DNA of 64,000 nucleotides from RPQJ01 sp963846315 (lineage in GTDB: Bacteria; Pseudomonadota; Gammaproteobacteria; Steroidobacterales; Steroidobacteraceae). The notes beneath the pieces were generated by a model that was not told the origin of the DNA, searched no databases, and worked only from the letters and a program-made list of their open reading frames with translations. The DNA lies in the NCBI GenBank assembly GCA_963846315.1, contig CAWJVM010000004.1:104159-168158 (forward strand), read 5' to 3'. Within the stretch, counting starts at the first letter, position 1; each line of letters opens with the position of its first letter. This document shows positions 43,276-52,808 of this stretch, one piece after another. Position numbers and translations under genes: made by a program.

Positions 43276-45111
43276 TCAAGCGGCCGGCTTCGCCTGCTGC
43301 GTCTTGATCCAGTCCCGCAGCACGTCTTCGAGGACGGCGAGCGGCATCGAGCCGTTCATCAGGATCACTTCGTGGAAGGCGCGCAGGTCGAACCGGGAGC
43401 CGAGGGCCTGCTGTGCCTCGTCACGCATGCGCAGCATCGCCAACTGGCCGACCTTGTACGATGTGGCCTGACCCGGCCACACGACGTAGCGCTCGATTTC
43501 CCGCGTGACTTCGGCTTCGGTCATGCCGGTTTTCGCCACCATGTAGTCGATCGACTGCTCACGCGTCCAGTGCTTGGCATGCATGCCCGTGTCGACGACG
43601 AGGCGCACCGCGCGAAACATCTCGGCCTGCAGCCGGCCGAGGTCGCCGAGCGGATCCTCGTCGTAGAAACCCATGTCGATCTTGGCGACTCGCTCGGCAT
43701 AGAGCGCCCAGCCTTCGGCGTAGGCGCTGAACGGCAACACCTTCCGCAGCATCGGCACGCCTTTGATCAACTGCTGCGCCGAAAGCTGGAAGTGATGCCC
43801 GGGCGCGCCCTCGTGGATCATCAGGGTGGGCAGCGTCCACTTCGGGTTGTCGGCCGTGTTCTTCAAGTTGATGTAGAAGCGACCCGGCCGGGAGCCGTCG
43901 AGCGCGGGCGGGTTGTAGTAGCCGCCCGGCGACGAATCCTGCGAATACTCAGGCACGCGCACGATCTCGAGCGGCTGCGGCGGGATGGTCTGGAAAAACT
44001 TCGGCGCGGCAGCCATGACCCGGTCGTTGACCTGGTGCAGGTACGCGATCATCTCGGCGCGACCTGCGTCGGTGTTCGGAAAATTCTGCGCCGGCTCGAT
44101 GTTCAACTGCTGGATGCGCTCGGCGAGCGTCGCGCCCTGGATGCCCTGGGCATCGAGGATCGACATCATTTCGAGCTCGATCCTTTCTACCTCGGACACT
44201 CCGATCGCGTGGATCTCGTCGGCCGACAGGTTGGTGGTCGTACTCGACTGGAGTGCAGCCGCATAGATGCGATCGCCGTCGGGGATGCGCCAGATGCCGG
44301 CGTCGTGGCTCGCCTCCGGTCGCATGTCCTCGAACAGCGCGATCATCGCCTGGTAACCCGGAATCACGTCGCTGGCGACGAGTGCCTCGGCGCGCTTGAC
44401 GAAGGCCTCGCGCTGCGCTGCCGTGAGCCCCTCGATCTTCTCGAGCTTGGCCGGCAGTGTCGTGACCAGCGGATTCTTTGCCGGACCGTCCGCTATGAAC
44501 GCGCGCATGCCGACCAGGGCCTGGTCGATCACGAAATCCGGCGGAATCACGCCGGCCGCCCGGTCGTCCTCGACCCGCACCTTGGATTCGCGCAGGACGC
44601 GCCCGAATTCGGCGAGGCGCGACAGGTAGCGCTCGACGCTGCGCTCGTTCTTGATGACGTGGGCGTCGGTCAGGAATTGCGGAGTGCTGACCATGACGCC
44701 GGAAATCTGGTTGACGCGATAGCCGTTGTGCTCGAATTCGCCCTGGCGGATCAGGTCGTCGAGGAACCAGGCCGTGGTCTTCCAGGTGATGAGTTCCTGT
44801 CCCGCCAGCCCGGCCGGACCGTATTTGTCGAGTCCGGCGCGCGCCTTGCGCAGCCGTGCCAGGACGGCATCCTCGTGCGCCTTGGTCTGGTCATCGAGCT
44901 TGCCGCTGTGGAAGTCGAGCGGCGTGTTGTCGATGACGCCGAGCTGGGTGAGGATCTGCGGCGAGTCGAACGTCAGTTGCAGCGTGAGCTTGTTGACGTA
45001 GTTGTTGAGCCCGACGGGCGCGAACCAGAACCACACCGAAGCCACGGCCAGGCCGGCGACGAGCAGTCCGCCGATCCACGCCAGAATTTTCCCGCCTTTC
45101 CGCATCGTCAT
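43276..45111 (-). CDS. DUF885-family exported zinc peptidase-like protein
   Basis: A 611-residue protein with an N-terminal membrane anchor or signal (ILAWIGGLLVAGLAVASVWFW) and a DUF885 domain. The putative metal site is HEGAPGHHFQ (about residue 440), followed by AYAEGWALYAE, which supplies the third ligand. The family is thought to be metallopeptidases of mostly unknown substrate. The 137-bp gap before the acyl-CoA dehydrogenase start holds nothing I can support. Confidence 0.88.
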   Translation of the reverse strand: MTMRKGGKILAWIGGLLVAGLAVASVWFWFAPVGLNNYVNKLTLQLTFDSPQILTQLGVIDNTPLDFHSGKLDDQTKAHEDAVLARLRKARAGLDKYGPAGLAGQELITWKTTAWFLDDLIRQGEFEHNGYRVNQISGVMVSTPQFLTDAHVIKNERSVERYLSRLAEFGRVLRESKVRVEDDRAAGVIPPDFVIDQALVGMRAFIADGPAKNPLVTTLPAKLEKIEGLTAAQREAFVKRAEALVASDVIPGYQAMIALFEDMRPEASHDAGIWRIPDGDRIYAAALQSSTTTNLSADEIHAIGVSEVERIELEMMSILDAQGIQGATLAERIQQLNIEPAQNFPNTDAGRAEMIAYLHQVNDRVMAAAPKFFQTIPPQPLEIVRVPEYSQDSSPGGYYNPPALDGSRPGRFYINLKNTADNPKWTLPTLMIHEGAPGHHFQLSAQQLIKGVPMLRKVLPFSAYAEGWALYAERVAKIDMGFYDEDPLGDLGRLQAEMFRAVRLVVDTGMHAKHWTREQSIDYMVAKTGMTEAEVTREIERYVVWPGQATSYKVGQLAMLRMRDEAQQALGSRFDLRAFHEVILMNGSMPLAVLEDVLRDWIKTQQAKPAA

Positions 45112-45166
45112 CCTGCGCTCTCCGTATCGTCGATCGAAGCGACGTTGTTGTTGATTGAAGTGACGT

Positions 45167-46534
45167 TCAATGCGGCCTGCGCAGCAATCGGTCGGCGATT
45201 GCCCGGTACGCCGGCAACGACGTCGGATCGAGGTTCATGTTGCCGGCCTGCGGATGGGACGCGAATCGGGCAATGACCATCTCAGCTTTCGGATCGATGT
45301 AGATCGCCTGCCCATGGATGCCGCGCGCCATGAAGGCACCATGGTCATCGTGCGAGATCCACCACTGCCTGCGGTAGCTCCAGCCCGGCAAGGTCTTGTA
45401 GCCCGCGGCAACGAATGCCTCCCGGTTGCCGCCGTGGCGAATGTCGTCGATGACGGTCGCCGGCACGACCTGCTGGCCGTTGAACCTGCCCTGCAGGCGA
45501 ACCATCTCGCCGAATCGCGCGAGGTCACGCAACTGGCAATTGAGGCCTCCGGACGCGACGACGGCACCCGACGGGTCCAGCGCGATAGAGGCATCGGACT
45601 CCGCGCCGAGCCGGCTCCAGAGGCGCTCCTGCAGCACGACTTCGGGTCGTTGGCCGGTCACGCGAGCGATCAGCCAGCCGAGGACTTCCGTGTTCGGCGA
45701 ACGGTACATGAACGCTTCGCCATGGTTGCCCTTGCGCGCGACTGTCGGCAGGAATTGCAGGATCGACGAGGGCCCGGTGTAGCTCGCCGGTCGCTGAAAT
45801 ACGCCCGCGGCGAGCGCAAATTTCCTGAATGAATCCGAGCCGCCCACGTAGTTCTCGGAGAAGTCGAGCGCGGTCGTCATGTCGAGGACCTGGTCGACCG
45901 TGGCATCGCCGAAGCCACTGGCGGCGAGTTCGGGCAGGTAACGCGACACGGGCGCCGCCGCATCGAGCTTGCCTTCAGCCACCAGCACGGCTGCCAGCGT
46001 GCCGATGAACGACTTCGTGACCGAGAAGGCGATGTGCGGCCGGTCGGCTGTAAGCGCACCGAAATAGCGTTCGTAGACGATGCGCCCGCGATGCAGCACG
46101 ACGATGCCGTCGGTGTAGTTCGCGGCCAGGGAGTCCGCCCAGGTGAGGGGCGCGGTACCGCCCAGCGGCGTGAAGGTGACGGCATCGAGGTCATTGCGCT
46201 CGGCGCGAGGCAACGAACTCGCGGGCCCGCTCCCCCGCGAAATGCCAGCCGTTGGCATCAGTTCGCGCCAATGCGAGAAGCTCCAGCGCCACTGCGGAAA
46301 CCGGAAGTGGCTGCCATCATCGAACCGGATCTGCCTGTCGCTGGGCGGCGGGTACCCGACCATCCATCCGAGCTTGACTGGATCGGTAGCGGCTGCGCTC
46401 GCATCGACTGGCGGCGCCTCAGCGGCGTGCACCGCGAAACTCTGTGCCATGGCGATGAGCATGGCCGCCAACATGGCGAAGAACCTGTACGCAGGTCCAC
46501 CTTGCCGCGTACCGGCACCGTTCGTCGGATGCAC
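45167..46534 (-). CDS. Beta-lactamase-fold serine hydrolase (class C/esterase EstB-like)
   Basis: A 455-residue exported enzyme. A signal segment (AMLAAMLIAMAQSFAVHAAEA) comes after a 20-residue leader. The catalytic SxxK is Ser-Val-Thr-Lys in HIAFSVTKSFIG, followed by YRSPNTEV for the YxN motif. Such proteins are carboxylesterases, D-aminopeptidases or 6-aminohexanoate-dimer hydrolase-like enzymes more often than true beta-lactamases. It is divergent from the P1 peptidase gene. Confidence 0.85.
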   Translation of the reverse strand: MHPTNGAGTRQGGPAYRFFAMLAAMLIAMAQSFAVHAAEAPPVDASAAATDPVKLGWMVGYPPPSDRQIRFDDGSHFRFPQWRWSFSHWRELMPTAGISRGSGPASSLPRAERNDLDAVTFTPLGGTAPLTWADSLAANYTDGIVVLHRGRIVYERYFGALTADRPHIAFSVTKSFIGTLAAVLVAEGKLDAAAPVSRYLPELAASGFGDATVDQVLDMTTALDFSENYVGGSDSFRKFALAAGVFQRPASYTGPSSILQFLPTVARKGNHGEAFMYRSPNTEVLGWLIARVTGQRPEVVLQERLWSRLGAESDASIALDPSGAVVASGGLNCQLRDLARFGEMVRLQGRFNGQQVVPATVIDDIRHGGNREAFVAAGYKTLPGWSYRRQWWISHDDHGAFMARGIHGQAIYIDPKAEMVIARFASHPQAGNMNLDPTSLPAYRAIADRLLRRPH

Positions 46535-46642
46535 GTCTTCCCCCTGCGTTCAGCCCAGTGCCGATGATATCCGCATTGCCGGCTCTGGGTGCCATCGACG
46601 AGCGTTTGCGTCTGGCCGCCCATCCAGACTGCGTGCCGCGTC

Positions 46643-46670
46643 TTGACTAACCGGGCCAAAGACGTATTTT
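46643..46670 (+). promoter_or_regulatory. Sigma70-like promoter for the P1 peptidase gene
   Basis: TTGACT (46643-46648) and TATTTT (46665-46670) are separated by 16 bases, close to the housekeeping consensus. Transcription would start about 75 bases before the ATG at 46754. Confidence 0.4.
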
Positions 46671-46753
46671 CGTCGAGCCTTGCTGGCTGTACGGCGCCGG
46701 CGACCTTTCCCACGAGCATGCTTTTTTCGGCGCAGCCGCCGACGGTGACGCAC

Positions 46754-47962
46754 ATGCCCTCGCACGAAAACCGGCCCCTCACGCACCCCGGTGTCCACGT
46801 CGCCATCCTCGGAGTGGTCCTCAGCATGGGTACCGCCTTCGCCGCCGAACCGCGAGCCCGCGACCTCGGGATCCCGTTCCCGGGCACGCCCGGACCGCTC
46901 AACGCCATCACCGACGTCGCCGGCGTCGAGGTCGGTTACACGACGCTCGTTGCGGGCGAGGGTAAGCTCGAAGTCGGCAAAGGGCCCGTGCGCACGGGCG
47001 TGACCGCGGTGCTGCCACGCGGCCGCAAGGACCTGAACGGAGTCTTCGGCGCCTATGCCGTCGGCAACGGCAATGGCGAGATGACGGGCACGATCTGGAT
47101 CGAGGAATCCGGAATCGTCGGCACGCCGATCCTGATCACCAATACGCACAGCGTGGGCGTGGTGCGTGACTCGGTCATCGCGTGGATGCTGCAGAACGGC
47201 GGCACGGAGCAATTGTGGGGCCTCCCCGTCGTAGCCGAAACCTGGGACGGCTACCTCAACGACCTCAACGGTTTCCACGTCAAGCGCGAGCACGTCTTCG
47301 CCGCCCTCGATGGCGCGCACGGCGGCGCCCTTGCCGAAGGCAACGTCGGCGGCGGCACGGGCATGCACACGTTCGAGTTCAAGGGCGGTACGGGCACGTC
47401 GTCGCGCCGTGTGCGGGTCCACGGCATTGCCGATTACACGGTCGGCGTCCTGGTGCAGTCGAACTTCGGTCGCCGCTCGCAATTGCAGGTCGCCGGCATC
47501 CCGATCGGCCGCGATTGGCCCGACGATGCACCGTTCACCAAGGAGGGCGGCCCGGTCAACGAACTCGGCTCGATCATCGTCGTCGTCGCGACCGACGCGC
47601 CGTTGCTGCCGACGCAGCTCAAGCGCATCGCACGGCGAGCGGCGATGGGGATCGCGCGCACCGGCGGCACTGCGGGCAACGGCTCGGGTGACATTTTCCT
47701 GGCGTTCTCCACGGCGAACTCGGCCGCGGCCACCGCTGCGGAAGGATTGCAGCAGGCAACCTTCGTGCCGAACGACAGGCTGGACGGCCTGTTCGAAGCC
47801 ACGGTGCTCGCAACGGAGGAGGCCATCATCAACGCCCTGGTCGCGGCGCGCACGATGACAGGCGTTGACGGCAACCAGCTGGTGGCGATCGATCATGCAC
47901 GACTGCAGGACATGCTGCGGCGGCACGACCGCCTGGTGACGGACAGCAAGCCGTCGCGCTGA
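46754..47962 (+). CDS. P1-family aminopeptidase (DmpA-like)
   Basis: A 402-residue exported peptidase. A signal peptide (VAILGVVLSMGTAFA) is followed by the DmpA fold starting RARDLGIPFPGTPGPLNAITDVAGVEVG. The self-processing site lies before the nucleophile in TAGNGSGDIFLAFS, where Gly-Ser cleavage would give alpha and beta chains as in DmpA and BapA, which cut D- or beta-amino-acid peptides. The ATG at 46754 is chosen because it places the signal peptide at the N-terminus. Confidence 0.88.
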   Translation: MPSHENRPLTHPGVHVAILGVVLSMGTAFAAEPRARDLGIPFPGTPGPLNAITDVAGVEVGYTTLVAGEGKLEVGKGPVRTGVTAVLPRGRKDLNGVFGAYAVGNGNGEMTGTIWIEESGIVGTPILITNTHSVGVVRDSVIAWMLQNGGTEQLWGLPVVAETWDGYLNDLNGFHVKREHVFAALDGAHGGALAEGNVGGGTGMHTFEFKGGTGTSSRRVRVHGIADYTVGVLVQSNFGRRSQLQVAGIPIGRDWPDDAPFTKEGGPVNELGSIIVVVATDAPLLPTQLKRIARRAAMGIARTGGTAGNGSGDIFLAFSTANSAAATAAEGLQQATFVPNDRLDGLFEATVLATEEAIINALVAARTMTGVDGNQLVAIDHARLQDMLRRHDRLVTDSKPSR

Positions 47963-48112
47963 ATTGCGCGAGGGGCCGATCCATACCGAAGAACCGCGCG
48001 TTGCACCGCGTCAAGTCAGGGGGACATGTCTGAGGTATGATGGACGACCGCGCGTGCCCTTCGCTGGCGCGTCCGCACTGTCTCCCTACGGACCGATGAG
48101 GCGCCCCAAGAC

Positions 48113-49183
48113 ATGCAAGCCAGCACTCAAGCCAGCACCTGGAACCGCAAAGCCTTGCTGTGTTCCTTCGAGACGTCGCAGACCCAGTTGCTGCTGCCAG
48201 CCATGGTGCTGCTGCTTGATATCGCTTTCTTCAGCGCCGGCAGCGCGATCGTCGTTCTCGCCGACAGCCTCCTGCTGAAGCTGTTCGGCATGCTGCTGGT
48301 GACGCTTGCGATCGTCCGATTGTTTCTCGTGGGCCACGATGCCTGCCATGGCAGCTTCTTCTCGAACGCTCGTCTCAATGCCATCTGCGGACGCATCGCG
48401 TTCCTGCCGTCGATGACCGCATTCAGCCTGTGGGAGATGGGACACAACACCGCGCACCACGGTTTCAACAACCTGAAGGGGCGCGACCAGGTCTGGGCGC
48501 CCTACTCCAAGGCTGAGTTCGACGCGTTGCCCGGTTACCGCCGGGTCCTCGAGCGCCTGTACCGGTCGGGTCTCGGCTGGGGCGCGTATTACCTGTACGA
48601 GATGTGGTGGAAGAAGCTGTACTTCGCCAGCAAGAAGGAAGTCGGCTCGAGCCGCCGCAAGTACAAGCTCGACAGCCTGCTGGTGACCGCGTTCGCTGCC
48701 GCGTGGGTCAGCGTCATCGCGTACACCGCAACCGCAACGGAGCAATCCATCGCGCTGCTCGTCACGCTGGCCGTGATCGTGCCGTTCCTGCTGTGGAACG
48801 GCGTCATCGGCTTCGTGGTGTACCTGCACCACACGAATCCGGGCATCGCCTGGTTCCAGAACCGGCAGGAGTGGCAGCGCAACCGCGCCTACCTCACGTC
48901 CACGGCCTGCGTGAGCTTCCCGTGGGGCCTGGATCGCCTGATGCACAACATCATGGAGCACAACGCCCATCACCTGAACCCAGGCATTCCAATGTTCGCG
49001 CTGCGCAAGGCGCAGCAGGTGCTGCGCGACAAGTTCCCCGACCTGTGCGACTACCGCATCACGCGCCGTACCTACATGGACGTCGTGCGGCGCTGCAAGC
49101 TGTACGACTTCGCGAATCACCGCTGGCTGGATTTCAACGGCAAGGTCACCGCTGACGTCGCGCTGGGCAACGCCGCCGCCTGA
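48113..49183 (+). CDS. Fatty acid desaturase
   Basis: A 356-residue membrane di-iron desaturase. The three His boxes are HDACHG (about residue 77), HNTAHHG (about 111) and HNAHH (about 281), and four membrane helices surround them. It introduces a double bond into an acyl chain at the inner membrane. An LpxD-type acyltransferase gene follows after 17 bases, so lipid or lipid-A modification is a possible shared role (inference). Confidence 0.88.
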   Translation: MQASTQASTWNRKALLCSFETSQTQLLLPAMVLLLDIAFFSAGSAIVVLADSLLLKLFGMLLVTLAIVRLFLVGHDACHGSFFSNARLNAICGRIAFLPSMTAFSLWEMGHNTAHHGFNNLKGRDQVWAPYSKAEFDALPGYRRVLERLYRSGLGWGAYYLYEMWWKKLYFASKKEVGSSRRKYKLDSLLVTAFAAAWVSVIAYTATATEQSIALLVTLAVIVPFLLWNGVIGFVVYLHHTNPGIAWFQNRQEWQRNRAYLTSTACVSFPWGLDRLMHNIMEHNAHHLNPGIPMFALRKAQQVLRDKFPDLCDYRITRRTYMDVVRRCKLYDFANHRWLDFNGKVTADVALGNAAA

Positions 49184-49200
49184 GCCGGACAAGCAGAGTC

Positions 49201-50262
49201 ATGCTCAATGCACGCACGGTCCAGGGCAGGCATGCGGACGCCTTCACGTACCTGCAGGGCAACCTCGACGCAACTGCTTCCCACTGCCACATGCCGGCTG
49301 GCGCGGGTCCCGACAGCCTCGTCTTCGTCAGTGACCTGACCCAGCTTGCGGCCGCCCGTGAACGCGGGGCCGCGATCCTGATCGTGCAGCGCGATATCGC
49401 CGAACAACTGGCCGTGAGGGAGCCCGCCTTCGGCTGTTGCTTCTCGGTCAAGAACGTGTCGATGGGGATGGCGGTGCTGCTCAGGCATTTCGACCGCAAG
49501 CGCGAACGCTTCGCCCAGTGGGGCGACCGTCACCCGACGGCCATCGTGCATGAGTCCGCCACCCTCGGCGTGGACGTGCTGCTCGGACCCTACTGCGTAA
49601 TCGGAGCCAACGCCGTCATCGGTGACGGCTGCTGCATCGGCTCGCACGTCGTGGTCGAGAACGAGGTGCGCGTCGGCGCCAACACCGTGCTGCATCCGCA
49701 CGTGTTCGTGGGCGCGGGATGTGAGCTGGGGCGGGACTGCGAAGTGCATCCGCACACCAGCATCGGCAGCGACGGCTTCGGCTATGCAGTCGGCGCGAGT
49801 CGGCGCCCGCAGAAGCTGTCGCACCTCGGCAACGTATGTATCGGCGACGAAGTCGAGATCGGCAGCAATTGCGCTATCGATCGCGCGACGCTGTCGTCGA
49901 CCCATATCCGCACGGGCACGAAGATCGACAACATCTGCCACATCGCACACAACTGCGACCTCGGCGAAGACGGGTTCTACACGGCCGGCTTCATGATGGC
50001 GGGTTCGACGAAGATCGGACGGCGCTTCATGACGGGCGGCAACAGCGTGGTGTCGGCTCACCTCGAGCTCGCCGACGACGTCGTGCTGGCCGGGCGCTCG
50101 ACAGTGACCGCCAACGTGCCTGAACCCGGGCACTACGGCGGTTACCCGCTGCAACCGCTGAAGGACTTCATGCGAACGCTGGCTGCACTGGGGCAACTCA
50201 CCGAGATCCGCAAGAACGTCAACCGGATACTGAAGCACCTGCAGTTGCCCGAACGGCCCTGA
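49201..50262 (+). CDS. lpxD: LpxD-type N-acyltransferase (paralogue outside the lpx cluster)
   Basis: A 353-residue left-handed beta-helix acyltransferase. The N-terminal uridine-binding-like part precedes hexapeptide repeats (IGANAVIGDGCCIGSHVVVENEVRVG onward). The catalytic His sits in IDNICHIAHNCDLG, and the end PLKDFMRTLAALGQL matches LpxD. LpxD adds the second hydroxyacyl chain to UDP-glucosamine in lipid A synthesis. The canonical gene lies between skp/bamA and fabZ/lpxA; this one follows a desaturase instead, so it is probably a second copy with a different role. Confidence 0.8.
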   Translation: MLNARTVQGRHADAFTYLQGNLDATASHCHMPAGAGPDSLVFVSDLTQLAAARERGAAILIVQRDIAEQLAVREPAFGCCFSVKNVSMGMAVLLRHFDRKRERFAQWGDRHPTAIVHESATLGVDVLLGPYCVIGANAVIGDGCCIGSHVVVENEVRVGANTVLHPHVFVGAGCELGRDCEVHPHTSIGSDGFGYAVGASRRPQKLSHLGNVCIGDEVEIGSNCAIDRATLSSTHIRTGTKIDNICHIAHNCDLGEDGFYTAGFMMAGSTKIGRRFMTGGNSVVSAHLELADDVVLAGRSTVTANVPEPGHYGGYPLQPLKDFMRTLAALGQLTEIRKNVNRILKHLQLPERP

Positions 50263-50298
50263 CGTGTTCCTTGAATCGACGCCCGGGCAACTGACGAC

Positions 50299-51702
50299 AT
50301 GAACGGCGAGCACTCCGACGCATTGATCGTGTTCGGCATCACGGGCGACCTTGCTTTCAAGAAGATCCTGCCCGCGCTCGAAAACCTGGAACGACGCGGA
50401 CGATTGCCGGAGATCGTGGTCGGCGTCGCGCGCGGCGGAGTGACGCGGGATGCACTGATCACCCGGCTGAGGGAAAGCCTGGCGCAGCACGGCGATGGCA
50501 CCGATCCCGGCGCGCTGCGGCGTCTCGAAACCAAGTTGCGGTTCATCGACGGCGACTACCGCGACGACGCCACTTTCGCGGCATTGCGCACCGCACTGGA
50601 CGGTGCCCGGCGTCCCTGTCATTACCTCGCCATTCCGCCGAGCCTGTTCGCCTCGGTTGCAGCAAAGCTCGGCAGCTCGGGCTGCGCGACGAACGCCCGT
50701 GTCGTGGTCGAGAAGCCGCTCGGACGTGATCTTTCGAGCGCGCAGACGATCAACCGGGAGCTGCAGCAGGTCTTCGACGAAAAGTCGATCTATCGCATCG
50801 ATCATTTTCTCGGCAAGGAAGCCGTGCAGAACCTGCTGTACTTCCGCTTCGGCAATTCGATCATCGAGCCCCTCTGGAACCGCACGTACATCGAACACGT
50901 GCAGATCACGATGGCCGAAAAGTTCGGCGTCGAAGGCCGTGGCCGCCTGTACGAGGAACTCGGCGCCGTGCGCGACGTGGTGCAGAACCACCTGTTGCAG
51001 GTGCTGGCAATCCTGACCATGGAGCCCCCCGTCGGCACCGGTCCGGAAGCGATGCGCGACGAGAAGATGAAGGTCCTGCGCGCCATCCGGCATCCGGAGC
51101 GGCGCGATATCGTGCGGGGTCAATACGAAGGCTACCGCAGCGAGGACGGCGTCAGCCCCAACTCGGATGCCGAAACGTATGCGGCGCTGCGCTTCGAAAT
51201 CGACTCGTGGCGCTGGGCAGATGTCCCGTTCTTCATCCGCACCGGCAAGCGGATGCCAGTGACGGCAACCGAAGTCATGGCGACGTTTCGCCGCCCGCCG
51301 CAGCGATTGTTCGATGAGACCCTGCCGCCGCGCGCGAATTACCTGCGGTTCCGGCTGGGTCCGGATCGGATCGCGATCGCGCTCGGTGTCCGCATCAAGG
51401 AAGCCGGGGAAGCAATGGTCGGCGAGGAGACCGAACTCTATGCCTGCAACTCACGGACGGACGAGATGACGCCGTACGAGCGGCTGCTGGGTGACGCGAT
51501 GCGGGGCGATGCGACGTTGTTCGCGCGGCAGGATTCCGTCGAGGTGGCGTGGGACATCGTGGACCGGCTGCTCGCCAGCGGGCCACAGGCTGAGCAGTAT
51601 GCTTCGGGCAGCTGGGGACCGAATGCCGCGGCACGCATGGTCGAACGCTACGGCGGCTGGTACGACCCACCATCGAATACGACGACGACACCTTGTGGCT
51701 GA
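50299..51702 (+). CDS. zwf: Glucose-6-phosphate 1-dehydrogenase
   Basis: Oxidises glucose-6-phosphate to 6-phosphogluconolactone with NAD(P)+. The 467-residue protein has the nucleotide motif ITGDLAFKKILPALE and the active-site motif RIDHFLGKEAVQN (usual form RIDHYLGKE), with EKPLGRDL between them. It is 36 bases after lpxD and converges with gnd, so the oxidative pentose-phosphate steps are encoded side by side. No 6-phosphogluconolactonase gene (pgl) is seen here. Confidence 0.95.
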   Translation: MNGEHSDALIVFGITGDLAFKKILPALENLERRGRLPEIVVGVARGGVTRDALITRLRESLAQHGDGTDPGALRRLETKLRFIDGDYRDDATFAALRTALDGARRPCHYLAIPPSLFASVAAKLGSSGCATNARVVVEKPLGRDLSSAQTINRELQQVFDEKSIYRIDHFLGKEAVQNLLYFRFGNSIIEPLWNRTYIEHVQITMAEKFGVEGRGRLYEELGAVRDVVQNHLLQVLAILTMEPPVGTGPEAMRDEKMKVLRAIRHPERRDIVRGQYEGYRSEDGVSPNSDAETYAALRFEIDSWRWADVPFFIRTGKRMPVTATEVMATFRRPPQRLFDETLPPRANYLRFRLGPDRIAIALGVRIKEAGEAMVGEETELYACNSRTDEMTPYERLLGDAMRGDATLFARQDSVEVAWDIVDRLLASGPQAEQYASGSWGPNAAARMVERYGGWYDPPSNTTTTPCG

Positions 51703-51745
51703 GCGCCCCGGCCCACGGCGTCGGGCTGCCTGAAGAATTCGACCT

Positions 51746-52660
51746 CTACTTCGACTGCACCGCGTGCCCGCCAAACGCCTGGCGCATGCGTGCCAGCAGC
51801 CGGTTGGTGTAATCGCCTTTGCCCTGGCTCGCAAAGCGCTGCATCAGCGACAGCGTCATCACCGGCGTAGGCACTCCGAGTTCGATGGACTCGATGGCTG
51901 TCCAGCGCCCTTCCCCCGAATCCGCGACGAACGGCGCCGTCGACTCCAGCGTGGCATCGTGCGCAAGGAACTCGGCCGTGAGGTCGAGCAGCCACGACCG
52001 GATCACCGTGCCATGCCGCCACGCTTCGGTGACCTGCGGCAGGTCGAGCGCGAACTCGGTCTTGGCGCGCATCAACGCCAGCCCTTCGGCGTAAGCCTGC
52101 ATCATTCCGTATTCGATGCCGTTGTGGACCATCTTGGTGAAATGCCCGGCGCCGGCCGGGCCGCAGTGCACCCAGCCGCGATTTGCTGCCGGTGCCAGTG
52201 CGCGCAGCACAGGTTCGATCGTGCGCACCGCCGCAACATCGCCGCCGACCATCAAGCCATAGCCGTTCTCCAGCCCCCACACACCGCCTGACACTCCGGC
52301 ATCGACGAACGACAATCCGTGCGCGGCCAGTGCCGCCGCATGACGCTGGCTGTCCTTGTACATTGCATTGCCGCCGTCGATGACGACGTCGCCGGGAGCC
52401 AGCATCGGCACGAGCCGTTGCAAGGTTTCGTCAGTGGGCGCGCCGGCGGGCAACATCAGCCAGACGACTCTTGGCGCGGGCAGCTGCGACACGAGCGCCT
52501 CGAGCGTATCGGCCGTCGAAATGCGCGGCTCATCGTGCAGCGCCGTGCGGGCTTCGAGTGAGCGGTCCCAGGCAACCACCGTGTGACTGGCGCGCGCGAG
52601 TCGACGGCTCATGTTGCCGCCCATCCGGCCGAGTCCAATCATTCCGAGCATAAGGTTCAT
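51746..52660 (-). CDS. gnd: 6-phosphogluconate dehydrogenase, short (NAD-type) form
   Basis: A 304-residue decarboxylating dehydrogenase giving ribulose-5-phosphate. Motifs: GLGRMGGNMSRRLA for the cofactor, VIDGGNAMYKDS, and GAGHFTKMVHNGIEYGMMQAYAEG at the active site. The length is that of the short, often NAD-preferring Gnd/YqeC type rather than the 470-residue E. coli form. The ATG at 52660 is chosen; one at 52675 is also possible. It is divergent from the hybrid kinase gene (148 bp). Confidence 0.92.
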   Translation of the reverse strand: MNLMLGMIGLGRMGGNMSRRLARASHTVVAWDRSLEARTALHDEPRISTADTLEALVSQLPAPRVVWLMLPAGAPTDETLQRLVPMLAPGDVVIDGGNAMYKDSQRHAAALAAHGLSFVDAGVSGGVWGLENGYGLMVGGDVAAVRTIEPVLRALAPAANRGWVHCGPAGAGHFTKMVHNGIEYGMMQAYAEGLALMRAKTEFALDLPQVTEAWRHGTVIRSWLLDLTAEFLAHDATLESTAPFVADSGEGRWTAIESIELGVPTPVMTLSLMQRFASQGKGDYTNRLLARMRQAFGGHAVQSK

Positions 52661-52808
52661 CGAGTTCCGTTCCATTGCAGCCCGGTGGGTCATCGATGGT
52701 CGCGCGAATGCCCCGACGCGCACAAGGGCGGTCGCGCAGGCGTCCAGCCGGTAAGATGCGTCACGCCGGCAGCAACCGGCCCGCAACGATATGCGCCGAA
52801 CGTGATGC

